DNA of 64,000 bases from Paralithodes platypus (lineage: Eukaryota > Arthropoda > Malacostraca > Decapoda > Lithodidae), in the NCBI GenBank assembly GCA_032716605.1, contig CM064580.1, positions 35,575,518-35,639,517 on the forward strand, in the 5' to 3' direction. Each line of letters opens with the position of its first letter. The stretch's first letter is position 1. The position numbers and the translations under genes were made by a program. Shown piece by piece: positions 34,143-46,563 of this stretch. The notes under the pieces were generated by a model, which had not been told where the DNA came from, ran no database searches, and was given only the letters and a program-made list of their open reading frames with translations.

Positions 34143-35190
34143 CTTAGTAAAACCTGATATAGACAACATCAACAATGCATAAACATGTAGCACAACTATC
34201 AAAATTGAAGCGTTGAATAATACTGACGCATACCCGATTCTGACCGCATTTCTCCAAAGATCATTACAGATTCTGAACTTAATGATCCGAGACGAGATAT
34301 AAATGGTGGTACGACCTTGAACATGAGTAGGGAGGGTGTCGGGGGAGGGTAGAGGTTGTATGGAAGTCTTCACACTGGAAGAGTCTACAGTAGGGGACCA
34401 AAATATCATCGTTCCCATAGTATTTTCACTTGGTTATCATAAAGTTAGTTATTGTGTTTATTGGGAAGTACCATGACAGTATTATGAAATGAAAGCATTA
34501 TTATCTGAATAGTATACTACATAATATATTAATCATACATTATATACATCATTTAGCGGTTAGTATTCAATTGGGAAACATAGTGGCAGTATTATGATAT
34601 GAAAACCAGGTATGCCCAACGATTTGTTTACAGATATTTGGATGATTGTAAAATACTCACAGTGGTAGGAAATGTTGAATACTATGAATGATATAGAAAG
34701 TAGACGTTAGAATAGAAGAGATCAAAACGGGACAAACGGAAGGAATATACGAATGCAGAACAAAAATATTATGCGAATAGAACAAAACTGTATAGAAGGA
34801 CAAAGGAATGCTAGTAGGGGAATCAAAGAAGAGAGAGGAAAGAATAAAGAATATGGTTAGAGAGTAGAAGAAAAAGACCGGGAGAGACATAAATATTAAG
34901 TCAGTACGAGGCGAAAGGAGAAGTGATAATTGGGGCTGCAAATAAAGAAAAGTAATAAAACTGAGCAGTAGCAGGTGAGAGGACAAAAGGGGATGAACGA
35001 ACAGGAATATGGGTTGAGAAGAAAACAAATTAATAATACGAAATAATTAGTGAAGACATGGAAGAAAAGAGGGACGGGGATGGAAATAAAATCAAACATA
35101 ATATGATGACGAATTAAAGAAGGCGAAACATGAAGAGGGATTACGAAAGGATGGGGAATGGGACTAAATCACAAGGGATGAAGATGGCAA
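34143..35190. other. non-coding, plus strand purine-rich from 34660
   Basis: From about 34660 to 35170 the plus strand is mostly A and G (GGAAGG, AAAGAG words). The minus-strand frame of 123 codons is Phe/Ser/Leu-rich low complexity and not a credible gene. Confidence 0.45.
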
Positions 35191-35192
35191 AG

Positions 35193-35193
<1 letters not shown>

Positions 35194-35279
<86 letters not shown>
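35194..35279. repeat. (GT)n microsatellite
   Basis: More than 80 bases of pure GT. Confidence 0.97.
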
Positions 35280-36029
35280 GGTAAAGAAGGGGATCAGAAG
35301 AAAGATGACCAAGAGTGATGAGGGGAAGGGGGTAACACGAAAATGATGAGGGGGTGGGGGGGGGGGGGGAGCGTGCACATAGTAGATGGGGTAGGAGGGA
35401 ATAATGGGGAAGGGATGTAAAAGGATAAGAAGAATAACATAGATATGAAGCTAAAGCATATACCTACGCATCCCTATTTATCGTGTTATGCTTCTTCAAC
35501 TTGTTATTTTGTCTAGATTCACTTATTATATATATATATATTGTTTTGTTTATATAATTTCAAAACATCCAATACATACGTGCATATTCGTATACAAAAC
35601 AATTAATTAAAATAAACACATGCATCCCTTTTGTCTCTACTAGTGCATTAATGTTAATTTACTTGGTTTCTTAACATTTGATACATTTATGCGATTAAGA
35701 AGATATGGATGGCTAATAGCAAATATTAGCTATGTTTAATTAATTTCACCACAACCCCAAACACCTCCAATGAAATTAATGAAAGCATATATATATGTGA
35801 TCCACCAGGATCAGGAAGATAAACAAAATCAAAGGATATTATCGTCTGGGAACATTTTATATTGAGTTTGCAATACACCCTAATCCTTACCAATAATAAA
35901 TTCATCGAACTAAAGATAAATAATCGGGTAAGGCAAATTATTGTAGTTATTGCAGCGAATGTGCTTATCGGATGTGTAACATGCACTTGTTTGCATTTGA
36001 CAATACGAAATGTGAACAAAATAAATATG

Positions 36030-37220
36030 TGTTAAGATGGAGGGTTGGAGAGAAAGGTTAGAACACTGGATAATGGGACAATGGAAATATGAACAAGATG
36101 GAAGACAAAATAGGCTGAGAAGAGATAAATCAGGAAACAGAAATATAAGAAAACCACAAAAGAAACAAGGAAACAAAGGTGAGGTGATACAGAGACGGGA
36201 GTGATAATAAGGAAAGGTAAGGAAAAGAAAAGGAATACGAAAACAAAATAAATAGAAGAGGAGCGAATAAAACACACAAACAAGAAAAGGTAGGATAGAG
36301 AAAAATGAAACATATATACAATATTGACAGATGAGAAAAAGGAAGATACGAAGATAATAGAAATTCTTATTCTAACTATTTTCAGAAAGAGGGAGTCGAG
36401 GGAGAGAAGCAGTAAGGAGGAGAGGTTTTTCCAGAGGCAGTGAGAGAGTCATGACGAGAAGGGAATAAAAAGCGTGAGAGGGGGGGCAAGGTATGAAATG
36501 CTGTTGATGGGAGGGGCATAAAAAGGGAGGTTGAGAAACGACCTTGTAAGCGGACAACACCTGCTGGTCGTCTCCTACCTGTTCACCCCTCCTACCCTAC
36601 CCAGACCTGTTCAATCCCACTCCTATCCCCACCTGTTCAACTCCATCACCCCTTCCTCTCCCCCTGCCCCTATCCCTACCAGTACGCCCCCTAACACACT
36701 ATCTGTTCACCGCCCTTTCCTACCCATTTATCTTATCTCTCCAATCTCTAGCCCCACCTATCCATCTCCCCCTTCGACCTTCTTACCCTATTCCTACCCG
36801 TTTGACCCTTCCTTTCCCCTACCTGTTCATCTCTCCCCCTCCCCTACCCTTACCCTTTCCTCACCTCCTCCCTACCCATCTATCCAACTCTTCTACTCCT
36901 ATCCTGTTCATATCCCCCTCCATTCCCTCACATCATAATTATCCTAACGTACCTATTCATCTATCCCTTCCCCCTACCTTTTCACTTCCACCTTCCTTAC
37001 CCATCTATCCATCTCCTCTACCCCAATCCCTACCTGTTCATATCCCCCTTCGATCTTCCTACCCTATCCCTACCTGTTCATATCCCCCATCTCCCCCCTC
37101 CCCCCCTTCGCTCTTCCTACCCTACCCCTATCTGTTCATCTCTCCCTCACCCCTACACTGCCCCAACATGCATCCCTCTCCCCTTCCCTTCCCATATTTA
37201 ATGCCTTTTCCCTACCCCCA
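36030..37220. repeat. purine-rich tract switching to pyrimidine-rich minisatellite
   Basis: About 36030-36545 is purine-rich on the plus strand; 36556-37220 is C/T-rich, built from variants of CCTACCTGTTCATCTCTCCC. The change of strand bias occurs within about 15 bases near 36550. Long open frames (135 and 149 codons, Pro/Ser/Tyr) follow from the composition. Confidence 0.65.
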
Positions 37221-37766
37221 CTCAACCAAGGCGTTTGTAGGGAGCGTATAATATACCATAGTAACTACAATGCTATATACCTTTGGTTATGTACAGTCAC
37301 GCTCCAGTCCTGGCCCACCTGCAGAACTTTAACTTTATGCAAATTAACTATGGGAAATTAACAGAATGGATAACAACACCCATCGAGGAAACATTTATTG
37401 ACAATGTTTTACAACTTGCTTTTTCACTCAGTGGTTGTAATATAGTGCTCAGAGTTTTACTATTTGTATTCATCTTTATTTTGTTTCTTGATTTAAGAGA
37501 ATACTTCAAAAAAGCAGAATAAAGCCTTGGTACAAAGGGCTTGTTCCTGTACAACAAAATGTGAATCATGACATAATAACAATTATAATAAGTGTTTCAG
37601 GTTTCCTCTAATACTATGCACTTTAAAAGGCAAATTCTAGAGCGTCAACCAGTGGATATCACTGAAACCTTTCTCAAGCAAACTACTCCATTCTCACAAT
37701 TTTCGCATTTGTAACAATAATAATACACAAATAAAATATATTCAGTAAATATACCATTCGTCTAAC

Positions 37767-38139
37767 TTAAGGGGGGTGACCTGTTTTTGTTCTGTCCTTT
37801 TCTATATTTCTCTGGCTTGTATCCATTTGGCCCCATTCAGCCTACTGTTTTAAGACGTTTATCCCCCTCCAGGTGTCAATTTTTTACTGGTGAGCGGTAG
37901 CGAGCCAGCATATTTTTTATTTTTGTTTCACAGCAGGCTAAATTTTTACATTTTTCGATAGAAAAATGTCTCCGGCGAAGCCGGATTTCTTCATATAATG
38001 CTGGCTCGCTATCGCTCGCCAGGAAGAAATCGACACCTAGATGGGGATAAACGTCTTAAAATAATTGGCTGAATGGGGCCGAATGGATACAAGCCAGAGA
38101 AAAGGACAGAAATAACAAGAAGCAGGTCACCCCCCTTAA
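37767..38139. mobile_element. near-palindromic TTAA MITE, family 2
   Basis: TTAAGGGGGGTGACCTG at the left and CAGGTCACCCCCCTTAA at the right are exact inverses. The interior is almost identical to 3742-4127, including GAGCGGTAGCGAGCCAGCAT and CTCCGGCGAAGCCGG. About 373 bp. Confidence 0.9.
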
Positions 38140-38275
38140 GAAGGCAAAGTAAACAACATGGGACCTACGACAACCCAAATGGCCTTACCCCCACTGCAGC
38201 CTAGCAATGGCTGCGAAGCTTTCCCATGCCTTCTGTCCTTCACTCATTACCCTTACTGCGGTCATGGTCAAGGGG

Positions 38276-38620
38276 TTAATGGCAGATTTTGATTTATTTT
38301 ATTTTTTTTTGGACCCCCTTCTCCCTCATGCTTAGCCCCATTAGTTTTGAGATTTTAAGACGTCCGCCAAATAGTTCGGCGATTCTAAGATCTCCCCCGC
38401 CCCATTTTTTTTTTCAAACTTAAGACCTTTTGTGCCAATTAGGTGACGATTATTTCCTGGTAAGCGAAAGCGAGCCTGTATTTTAGGAGGAACCGAGCTT
38501 CGGTCGGAAACATTTTCTACGGAAAAATGTACAAACTTATCTCGAAGGTTTTGTTTTGTTATTTGTATTTAATTTTAAGCTTGATGAGGTCTAGGTAGCA
38601 AATTTAAAATCTCCCCTTAA
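38276..38620 (-). mobile_element. TTAA MITE family 1, minus orientation
   Basis: The right end ATCTCCCCTTAA (TTAA 38617-38620) is intact. The left terminus is decayed (TTAATGGCAGATTTTG). Core words: CCTGGTAAGCGAAAGCGAGCC, GAGCTTCGGTCGG and CTTGATGAGGTCTAGG. Confidence 0.8.
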
Positions 38621-38822
38621 CATTTAATGGTCTTTCTCTCTCTCTCTCCATGTCCCTTGAGCCGTGTCCTAGCCTTGCCTCCTGCAGTACCCACATTTAC
38701 GGCCCTTTAATGCCTTTGTACCCCACCTTACACAAAGTTCACCCCCGCCTGGCTACTATTATATACAACCCACATCTGGGGTAAATGCCGTGGTGTTGGT
38801 AGGAATCAAACACCCAAACAGT

Positions 38823-39203
38823 TTAAGGGGGGTGACCTGCTTTTTGTTATTTCTGTCCTTTTCTCTCTTGCTCTGGCTTGTATCCATTCGGCCCCATTCA
38901 GCCAACTATTTTAAGACGTTTATCCCCATCTAGGTGTCGATTTCTTCCTGGCGAGCGATAGCGAGCCAGCATTATATTAAGAAATCCGGCTATGCCGGAG
39001 ACATTTTTCTATCGAAAAATTTACAAATTTAGCCTGCTGTCAAACAAAAATATAAAAAAATCTGGCTTGCTACCGCTCACCAGTAAAAAATTGACACCTG
39101 GATGGGGATAAACGTCTTAAAACAGTAGGCTGAATGGGGCCAAATGGATACAAGCCAGAGAAAGATAGGAAAGGACAGAACAAAAACAGGTCACCCCCCT
39201 TAA
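38823..39203. mobile_element. near-palindromic TTAA MITE, family 2
   Basis: TTAA lies at 38823-38826 and 39200-39203, with inverted TTAAGGGGGGTGACCTG ends. Its centre is inverted relative to the other two copies: CTGGCGAGCGATAGCGAGCC appears on the left arm and GGCTTGCTACCGCTCACCAG on the right. Only about 200 bases separate it from the family 1 copy at 38276-38620. Confidence 0.9.
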
Positions 39204-39978
39204 TGGATGGTAATAATGAGAATATAGGATCTTCTCCACTTCAAATGAAGGTAGGTTCATGAAGTCGCTTTCAAAATATTGTAAAATAATAATATGTGTG
39301 CCAATAATTATAAGCCTGTCACGCTGTTACACCACCAGTCCCAGGTTCATGTCCTGGCAACTGAACGGATAATAATGCTTGTATTAGTCGACTATAACCT
39401 ATTACCCATCCTACTCTTAATCATATCTCCATTATATTCATATAAATAAATTACAGAACATTAGAGCTGGATTTTACTCTAAGTATGTAGGGAGTAAATC
39501 ACATGAGACACGTAGATGCCAAATAGTATGTACACTCACGAGCAATAGTAAACTTACACTCATTTGAAGCTGTAACGACCTAACACTGGATAATGCAGTG
39601 TTATATAGCTTAGCTGTAAAGGTTCAAAGATTCAAATGGTTGCATGCATATCATTGCTTGTGAGTGTACGTAAGTTCAGAACTGGGCTTCGTAAAATATC
39701 CTCGTTACCCAGCTCTCTGATCTAATCTAACTAAAGCCTTGGGAAACTGCTCTCTGATGACCCTACGAATAATGCGGCTTCGTGATAACACCTGGGCGGC
39801 ATATGGCCAGACTTTTGGGTGCACACGGAATTCAGTCCTTAATATTAGTTATATATTTTTGGAATGGGTTTTCTGTTGTGTGGGAAATGTCTCATGTGTG
39901 CACGTCCGTGTTTTGTGTATGTGTGTCAGCTTTGTGTATATGTGCGTATGTGTGTGTGAAAGAATGTATATATCTGAG

Positions 39979-40016
<38 letters not shown>

Positions 40017-40556
40017 TGTGTGTGTGTGTGTGTGTGTCTTTCGTGTATGCCTGTGTCAAGTCACCTAGAGCAAAACCTGAGCCGAGTTTTTTTGGTACAC
40101 AAGGAGTCATTGTTGTTTGCATACTTTTCCTGGACCGGCTTACGATTTCTTATAAAAAACAAGCCAAGGCATGAGGAACCGACATTCTTATCACCCCCAC
40201 TCTTGGCCAAGACAAGGAAAAGTGAATCGGCGTTATATAGGTGAATTCACGATATGCGATATTTTTCGGCAAATCTTGAGTGACAACATAATTCTGATAT
40301 CCTTTTGGGACTACTTGGTATTGTTATCGGCAACTAGACGGAAGGTAGATTATATATGGTGAATAATTAAGCTTGTAAAATCTATTGCAGGTAAGAATTG
40401 TCGAAAATGTGGACAGTCTTATTACGTAACTCGGTGCAGATGAGCGGCACAAAGGCTTGCATAATTCACCTTATGGTTTGGTCACTCCTTCCTCCCTTCC
40501 CTCTAATGTCTGTCACCATTATCACCGCTGCTTTGTTGGCAGTCTTTGGGAGTTGC
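39204..40556. other. non-coding sequence with a GT microsatellite
   Basis: A (GT)n tract with interruptions spans about 39984-40038. Open frames of up to 130 codons run through it and are Val/Cys repeats. No gene recognised. Confidence 0.45.
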
Positions 40557-40890
40557 TTAAGGGGAGGATTTTAGTGTTTCCTAGACTTCCATCAAGCTTG
40601 AAATTACACTCCCTTGACCCCCTTTCAAGATAAATTTGTACATTTTTCGGTAGAAAAATGTCCCGGCCAAAGGCCGGTTCCTCTTAAATTACAGGCTCGC
40701 TATCGCTCGCCAGGAAAAAATCGACACCTAAATGGCACTAAAGGTCTTAAAAGTGACATAAATGGTGTGAAAGTTCTTAAAATCGCCAAACTAATGGGGC
40801 GAACGTCTTAAAATCTCAAAAGCAATGGGGCTAAACATGAGGGAGAAAGGGGTAAAGAAAAAAATCCCTCAAGTGGAAATCTCCCCTTAA
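40557..40890 (+). mobile_element. TTAA MITE family 1, well preserved
   Basis: Both ends carry TTAA (40557-40560, 40887-40890), with TTAAGGGGAGGATTT at the left and AAATCTCCCCTTAA at the right. The interior has CCCGGCCAAAGGCCGG, GCTCGCTATCGCTCGCCAGG, TCGACACCTAAATGGCACT and GGGGCTAAACATGAGGGAG. It is the best reference copy of the family here, though the left end lacks the ATGGTCG segment. Confidence 0.9.
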
Positions 40891-41313
40891 CGGGTGAGGA
40901 TCAGTTTATGTTATTCGATTTTCTTTGATAACTCTTAATTTTAGTAAAATACATGTGTGTACTGCATAAAATAAATTTATGTCAATTATATCAACTACAT
41001 GTATAGTATTGTGAAATTTGAATTTAGCTGGATTACAATCGTATCGTTACTCAATGTATTTTGTTCTCTCACTACAGTGATTACAAGGGCTACTTCCAAG
41101 CCAACTATTTATTTGCTATGAATAGTAGTATATAAATAGTTATAAGAATACTAATTATTCACATAGGTAAAGTATGGTAATTGTGTAATGAATGTGCATA
41201 TAAAATGCAATAATAATTAGAAATAATATGTGATACTAAAGACAGCTTGACAAGATACAATCCATAAGTATGCATACGAGAATAACATGGCCCATAATTA
41301 TTAACATTTATTT

Positions 41314-41461
41314 GGTTACGCTAGATAGGCTATTTGGTCAATATCAACCTTTATTTGGATGCAAGTGTTAAGGTTACGCTAGATAGGCTATTTGGTCAAT
41401 ATCAACCTTTATTTGGATGCAAGTGTTAAGGTTACGCTAGATAGGCTATTTGGTCAATATC
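41314..41461. repeat. 58-bp tandem repeat, 2.5 copies
   Basis: Units start at 41314, 41372 and 41430 with GGTTACGCTAGATAGGCTAT. The copies are identical over the shared length. Confidence 0.95.
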
Positions 41462-42697
41462 ATCAGATGTTTTGCTCACATAAAATAAGACTATGGATAT
41501 AATATGACATGCTTTCAACTTTGCCAGCTCTTATTCCGTAAATGATGGTATGTATAAAGCTTACGTGCTTATAGTGAAACGAGTTGTTGTGAATTAGCTC
41601 TCAATATTCTGTTTATGTTGAAGTAAACCTTTATATATTTTCAATGCAATATTTACAACGCTGACTGAAGGGTGGCTTGCTGTTTTGAGCTCATTGTAGT
41701 TATGTCAAATTAAAACCCTTCCGCTAAGATTGGTTATGTATAGCTAAATAGGTCAAGCCATGCATATCACAACCGCTAATTTTCCTTAAACCCGAACATA
41801 ATTGTTGGACTTGTTTACCTGATGCAATTAGTATTACTTTGTACATTACTTTGTGTATTTCCATTCACTCTCGGGGATTACGATCGTTTATCCCACTTTT
41901 TCACTCTGATTTGGCTTCTGACTGAAAATATTGAACACTACCTGATAAAATATGGTTACGTTTTGTGATATAATTACACCGTTACATAAGTTCACGAGGA
42001 AGGTACGTGTGAGTGTTGGTGTGTGCAGTGGACTGTGTCTGATGGTGTGTGTGTGTGTGTGTATGTCAGAATAGGTTCAACATCAATTATGGCAGGGAGA
42101 GTAAGTCCCAGACTGCACTTATAGACACTCACAAGTCCCGAAATTTTTTAAAACTATCATAGAAACAGTAATTCTAATAACGTACTGCTTTGTAATAATA
42201 GGTTTTATAACACTTATCAATACAAAACAACAGCCAGACCTCAGTCTGTTATTGTTAATATCATATTGCAAAATTGTCAATATAATGTCATAAGCAATCG
42301 TCTGCAAGATGGAGCAATCTAATTTTATGGCCATTAACTTCTTACTAAAAATACGGTGTCTCATATATTGCAATGACTTCACAGCATCCATTAATACCTA
42401 ATATAACTGATGATAGTGAAGAAATCGTGATAAATGTTGTGAAAGAAATGTGAGTGTGCAATGTGATAGTGTGACGATAGAGATGTGTGAAGAAGAGAAA
42501 CATTTAAATCATGAACTATAGCTATGTGGGAGACGTGTGGTACAAGTTGCAGGTTAGTGTAGTCGTGTGATGGAATACTGGACTAGAGGATGTGTAATAT
42601 TGTTGGTTATAGGGTCTGTATTGTAGGATATATAATACAAAACAAATAGCAACAAGTATGCTAATCCTCATGAGCCTGCTTGTGGTAGGGTAAGGAG
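41462..42697. other. AT-rich non-coding sequence
   Basis: No gene or repeat family recognised beyond a short GT run near 42043-42062. Confidence 0.4.
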
Positions 42698-42928
42698 GAA
42701 TTGATGACTTGTGATTATCAAGCTATAAGGAAATTGGCGAGGTAGATGCCGATATTAAGCAGAATTACCAACTAAAATACATTTGTAGTGCATAATATAC
42801 TGTAGATACATCAAATAAAGTTCAACCAACTTAGCTTCCATCAAATAGGCATATAAATGTTGTATTTCCGCTAAATATCGATGTTTACGGCTCCAACCTC
42901 CATATAGGACAAACTAATAAGTGGTCTG
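42698..42928. mobile_element. foldback MITE related to 24201-24426
   Basis: GAATTGATGACTTGTGATTA at the left pairs imperfectly with the right end TAATAAGTGGTC. Arms continue as AAGGAAATTGGCGAGGTAGA against CGTTTACGGCTCCAACCTCC-type sequence, the same words as in 24201-24426. Confidence 0.55.
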
Positions 42929-43259
42929 TTAAAAGTGTAAACTGTGAGCCACCAATAGGTTAAAGCTAGGAAGGACTAAGTGTCACCTTGCCTTAAGGAT
43001 CAGTAATTTGCCTGTGATGAGATAAGCAAAGAAATTTTCATCATTAATTTTGAGTATGCACACAGTTCAAGATGGAATTATGGTGCCAAATATTAATGTA
43101 TGAATGTGTTAAGAGTTTGGACGGTGTAACAGTTCACGGGTCAATGTTACTATTTTTCTCACTTTTCTTAATTTGCCTCGCGTGAATGAAAGAGCTTTTG
43201 GTAAGTGTATAGCTGAGTGGAAGATAAGAGGTTTTGGTTTGTGGGGTACGAAGGATGAA

Positions 43260-43315
<56 letters not shown>

Positions 43316-44603
43316 CGAGCCATGTAGGTATGCTAGGGACAAAAGGTTTAGTATAAATGCCTGCAGGTGTGCGAGGAACCACAAATGTGTGTGAAAAGTG
43401 GTGTGAATACTTATTTACAAATATGGTAACATTTGTACTCTCGCATTATGTATAGCAATTTCGTAGAACACAACCTATCAACACCCATATTCATCACAGC
43501 ACAACATTAAACTAACGAGGAAAAGGTAAATGCATGTCAGGATTATATACTGTATTCACTATATATTGTAGGTATGAACGGTGGAAAAGCATTTGCATGC
43601 TGAAATTAATGTAGGTATAATTATACTGTATGCTAATAGGAGTGAACATGACCTAGAATGTGGAGTGCACATGTAGAGGCGACAAATGTGGAGGTGTACG
43701 CCGTATTTGAAGCTGTAGATATAAAATATGTGAGGGTATGATCATATGCCTGATGTAATTAAATAAGTAATGTGGGTGCATAGGCCGATTATACACAGAT
43801 AGAGGCATGTGTGATAATGTGTATACGTGGTGTGAAGGACAGATCAACATGTAGGGAAGCGATTAGGAGGGTGAAGAGATGTAAGATCACGTACAATACA
43901 TACGGAGCCCAAAACAATGCTAAGAATATGTCAGGAGCATGCTAGCTAGATACAAGCCTCGACACATGCCACTAACATGCTCGTAAGCAAGCCGAACTAA
44001 AAGCTTCACAATGCTGCAAATACGCGCTGAGTATATTTAAAACATTTACAGTCCATACCTGTATACAGGGGCTAGTGCCCCCTTTAAATGTATATTTCAT
44101 ATACACACATCCACCTACAGTGCAAACAATCAATGGGCTATACATATACAATATGTATAATATAAGTTAACTGTGTAGGCTAAGCCATTTTACTCACCTT
44201 CATTTCAGCATCTGATGTTGAGCGTGGTCGAATTTTGTGCAACGGGAGGGTTAGGCTCTTGAAGGCAAACCAACTACCCCTATATATTATCTCTTCTGTT
44301 CCTAATCCCGATTTTCCCTTTATTTTCTACACTTTCTTCTAAACTGACCAGTAAGAGTCTACCTTCTTCATAACTTCTATTCTGTCCTCATCTATCTTCT
44401 CACTTATCTCCTTCCACGCATCACGCTTCTTATTTCAATTCTTTTAATCAGTGTTAGTGGGATCCCAGAGTATGGAATGAGAGCGATAAGCATATCTTTT
44501 ATACGCAATACCAGTTCCATTGTCCATTCTATACCAACGCGCCGCGCCGTAAACGTCCACTCACTACGTCTACTTCATGTCAAGTGATTAATCCCTAACT
44601 TGA
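42929..44603. other. non-coding sequence
   Basis: A (GT)n microsatellite at 43261-43310. A decayed copy of the element family at 44767-45044 (CAATGCTAAGAATATGT, AACATGCTCGTAAGCAAGCC) lies at about 43910-44030. No gene recognised. Confidence 0.4.
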
Positions 44604-44766
44604 TCCCGGCAAGAAACGTCCACACCAGTGAACATAGCATGTCTTGGAAAAAGTTTATGGGTTTGAACGTCAAAACGAGATACTTCGAACTTGTATACAA
44701 ACCTGTCCGACGCAATGTTTGGAACATGCTTCATAACAAGTTTAAGGCTCGTGTGTACGGGGCCTA
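44604..44766. mobile_element. partial MITE ending CGTGTGTACGGGGCC
   Basis: Contains GAACGTCAAAACGAGATACTT and AACATGCTTCATAACAAG, shared with 44767-45044. It ends GCTCGTGTGTACGGGGCCTA. The left boundary is unclear. Confidence 0.5.
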
Positions 44767-45044
44767 AGGCCGTTTCCACACGGTGCCGAAAACATCGCCT
44801 GAAACAATGCTAGGAACATGCTAGATATATGTTTTTAAACACTGCCACAAACATGTTCGTAAACATGCCGAACTAAATAGCTTTACAATGCTTCAAACAG
44901 GGCACGGACTTCGTTTATGTCAAATGGTGTCTCGAAACAAGTTTAAGGGTGTGAACGTCCAAACGAGATGCTTCAAACATGTATGCAAATATGTCCAAAG
45001 CAGTGTTTCGAGCAGTGTTTCAGGCTCGTGTGGACGCGGCCGGT
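44767..45044. mobile_element. MITE with GGCCG ... CGGCC ends
   Basis: Left GGCCGTTTCCACACGGTGCC, then CCTGAAACAATGCTAGGAAC. The right end GTTTCAGGCTCGTGTGGACG...CGGCC is the imperfect inverse. It is directly adjacent to the partial relative at 44604-44766. Confidence 0.65.
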
Positions 45045-45843
45045 ATGAATGTGTAAGACAGCGTACAGTATGCTTACGGATGAAAGGCATGGGTTGTTAA
45101 AATTATGCATGTGGGTGGGTGCAAAATACAGTATATGTTGGGCTTGGGTAAGTGAAGTATATGTGAAGTACATAGAACACAAAATAAATACATGGCACGA
45201 TGATAAATGCTGGACTTCCTCCAAAAGATTTATTATGCAATGTGCCCAATGTAATTGGTCAACTAAATAGGAATTTATCAACAAGGCCATACTAAGTGTA
45301 ATTTCATTAGTCAAGCCTACACGTAGGTAATGTCCGTGCTTAGCTGTTCGATTCGTTTGATTGAAGGGTAGATAGGAGTCATTGCGGACTCTCAACAACT
45401 TTGCCAGGGTCTATCAATATAATTAAAACTCTTTTACTGTTTCTACCTGTTTAACCTGGATGTCGCCGTTGAGCATATGTATGCTAAGGAATTGGGTAAA
45501 CAAATATACAGGATGTGCAACATGTTAACCCATTTATTACAAGACTCTAACAAAATATCCTGATATGCGAGATCCCTTCCTGCACCAGTCATGTCAGTTC
45601 CTGAAGATGATGGGTATATAGCACGGTCTTCCATAGCCTGGGTTCGATGCGAATCTTATTCAGTATATATATATACTGTATATCCCGTAAGTGTGCTGTG
45701 GTGATACCAAGCATGGCGAGGAATAGACTGTAAAGGATAGTTATCCTGTTCGGGAGAGGAAGGAGGGGGATCAAAAGGTGACCTGCACTACAGAAGGTCA
45801 ACTGATAAACGCAAGCAACATAAGAGCTCCGATAGTACACCAC

Positions 45844-45885
<42 letters not shown>

Positions 45886-46082
45886 CGAGAGAGTGAGAGA
45901 GTGAGAGAGAGAGTATATAATATTGCAGTATAGGAAAACAAGGAGACAGGGAAGGAGAGTTGTGAAGAGAAAACGAGATCCAAAGAGAGAGAGATCAGCC
46001 ATAAATACACTAAAACGCGGGAGTGGAAGGCGAGAACCAAGCCGCTGTTTGTGGATGATGTAGTACATGTCTCTGTAGAGAT
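45045..46082. other. non-coding sequence with a GT/GA microsatellite
   Basis: A (GT)n then (GA)n tract at 45852-45915. Open frames up to 141 codons show no recognisable domain. Confidence 0.4.
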
Positions 46083-46404
46083 AATGCATGAATGACCTAC
46101 CACGAATGATCTCCCACAACACAAATATCTCCCTAAATATTACAACCAAGCCACAATAGGTGTGTATAAATATGCATGAATGACCTACCACGAATGACCT
46201 CTCACAGCACATATAAATATCTCCCTAAATATTACAACCAAGCCGCAGTGTGTATATAAATACGCATGAATGACCTACCACGAATGATCTCCCACCACAT
46301 ATATATTATCTCTCTAAATATTAAAACCAAACCGCAATGTAGGTGTATGAATATGCATGAATGGCCTACCACGAATTATCTCCCACACCACATATAAATA
46401 TCTG
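46083..46404. repeat. about 90-bp tandem repeat, 3.6 diverged copies
   Basis: Units start near 46083, 46171, 46261 and 46352, each with ATGCATGAATGACCTACCAC, then CCCTAAATATTACAACCAAG. Copies differ by substitutions and small indels, so the array is older than the 55-bp and 23-bp arrays. Confidence 0.9.
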
Positions 46405-46563
46405 ATGCAGCATTACCAGCAGCCATTAACAGAGCCCTGAGACTAACTGAGAACGACCAGTCATTACTCGAAACTAAAAGGACCAGAGAGAGGCGAGTCC
46501 GGGTGGCATACTCCGTAAGTTTGGAAGGGTTAACACACTATGAATGCCACAGTACGTTACGCT
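46402..46563 (+). other. short coding-like open stretch
   Basis: A 53-codon stretch without stops reads AINRALRLTENDQSLLETKR followed by TRERRVRVAYSVSLEGL, ending in a TAA. Composition is protein-like, with balanced charged residues unlike the repeat artefacts nearby. I do not recognise the family. It could be a piece of a transposon protein or chance. Confidence 0.25.

Noticed and set aside
36531..37251. Pro/Ser/Tyr-rich frames of 135 and 149 codons
   Set aside because: Pyrimidine minisatellite composition explains both; other frames of the same tract are equally open.
45049..45398. 141-codon frame on the minus strand near 44973-45398
   Set aside because: No domain recognised, and it overlaps the end of a MITE and an equally open frame on the other strand.
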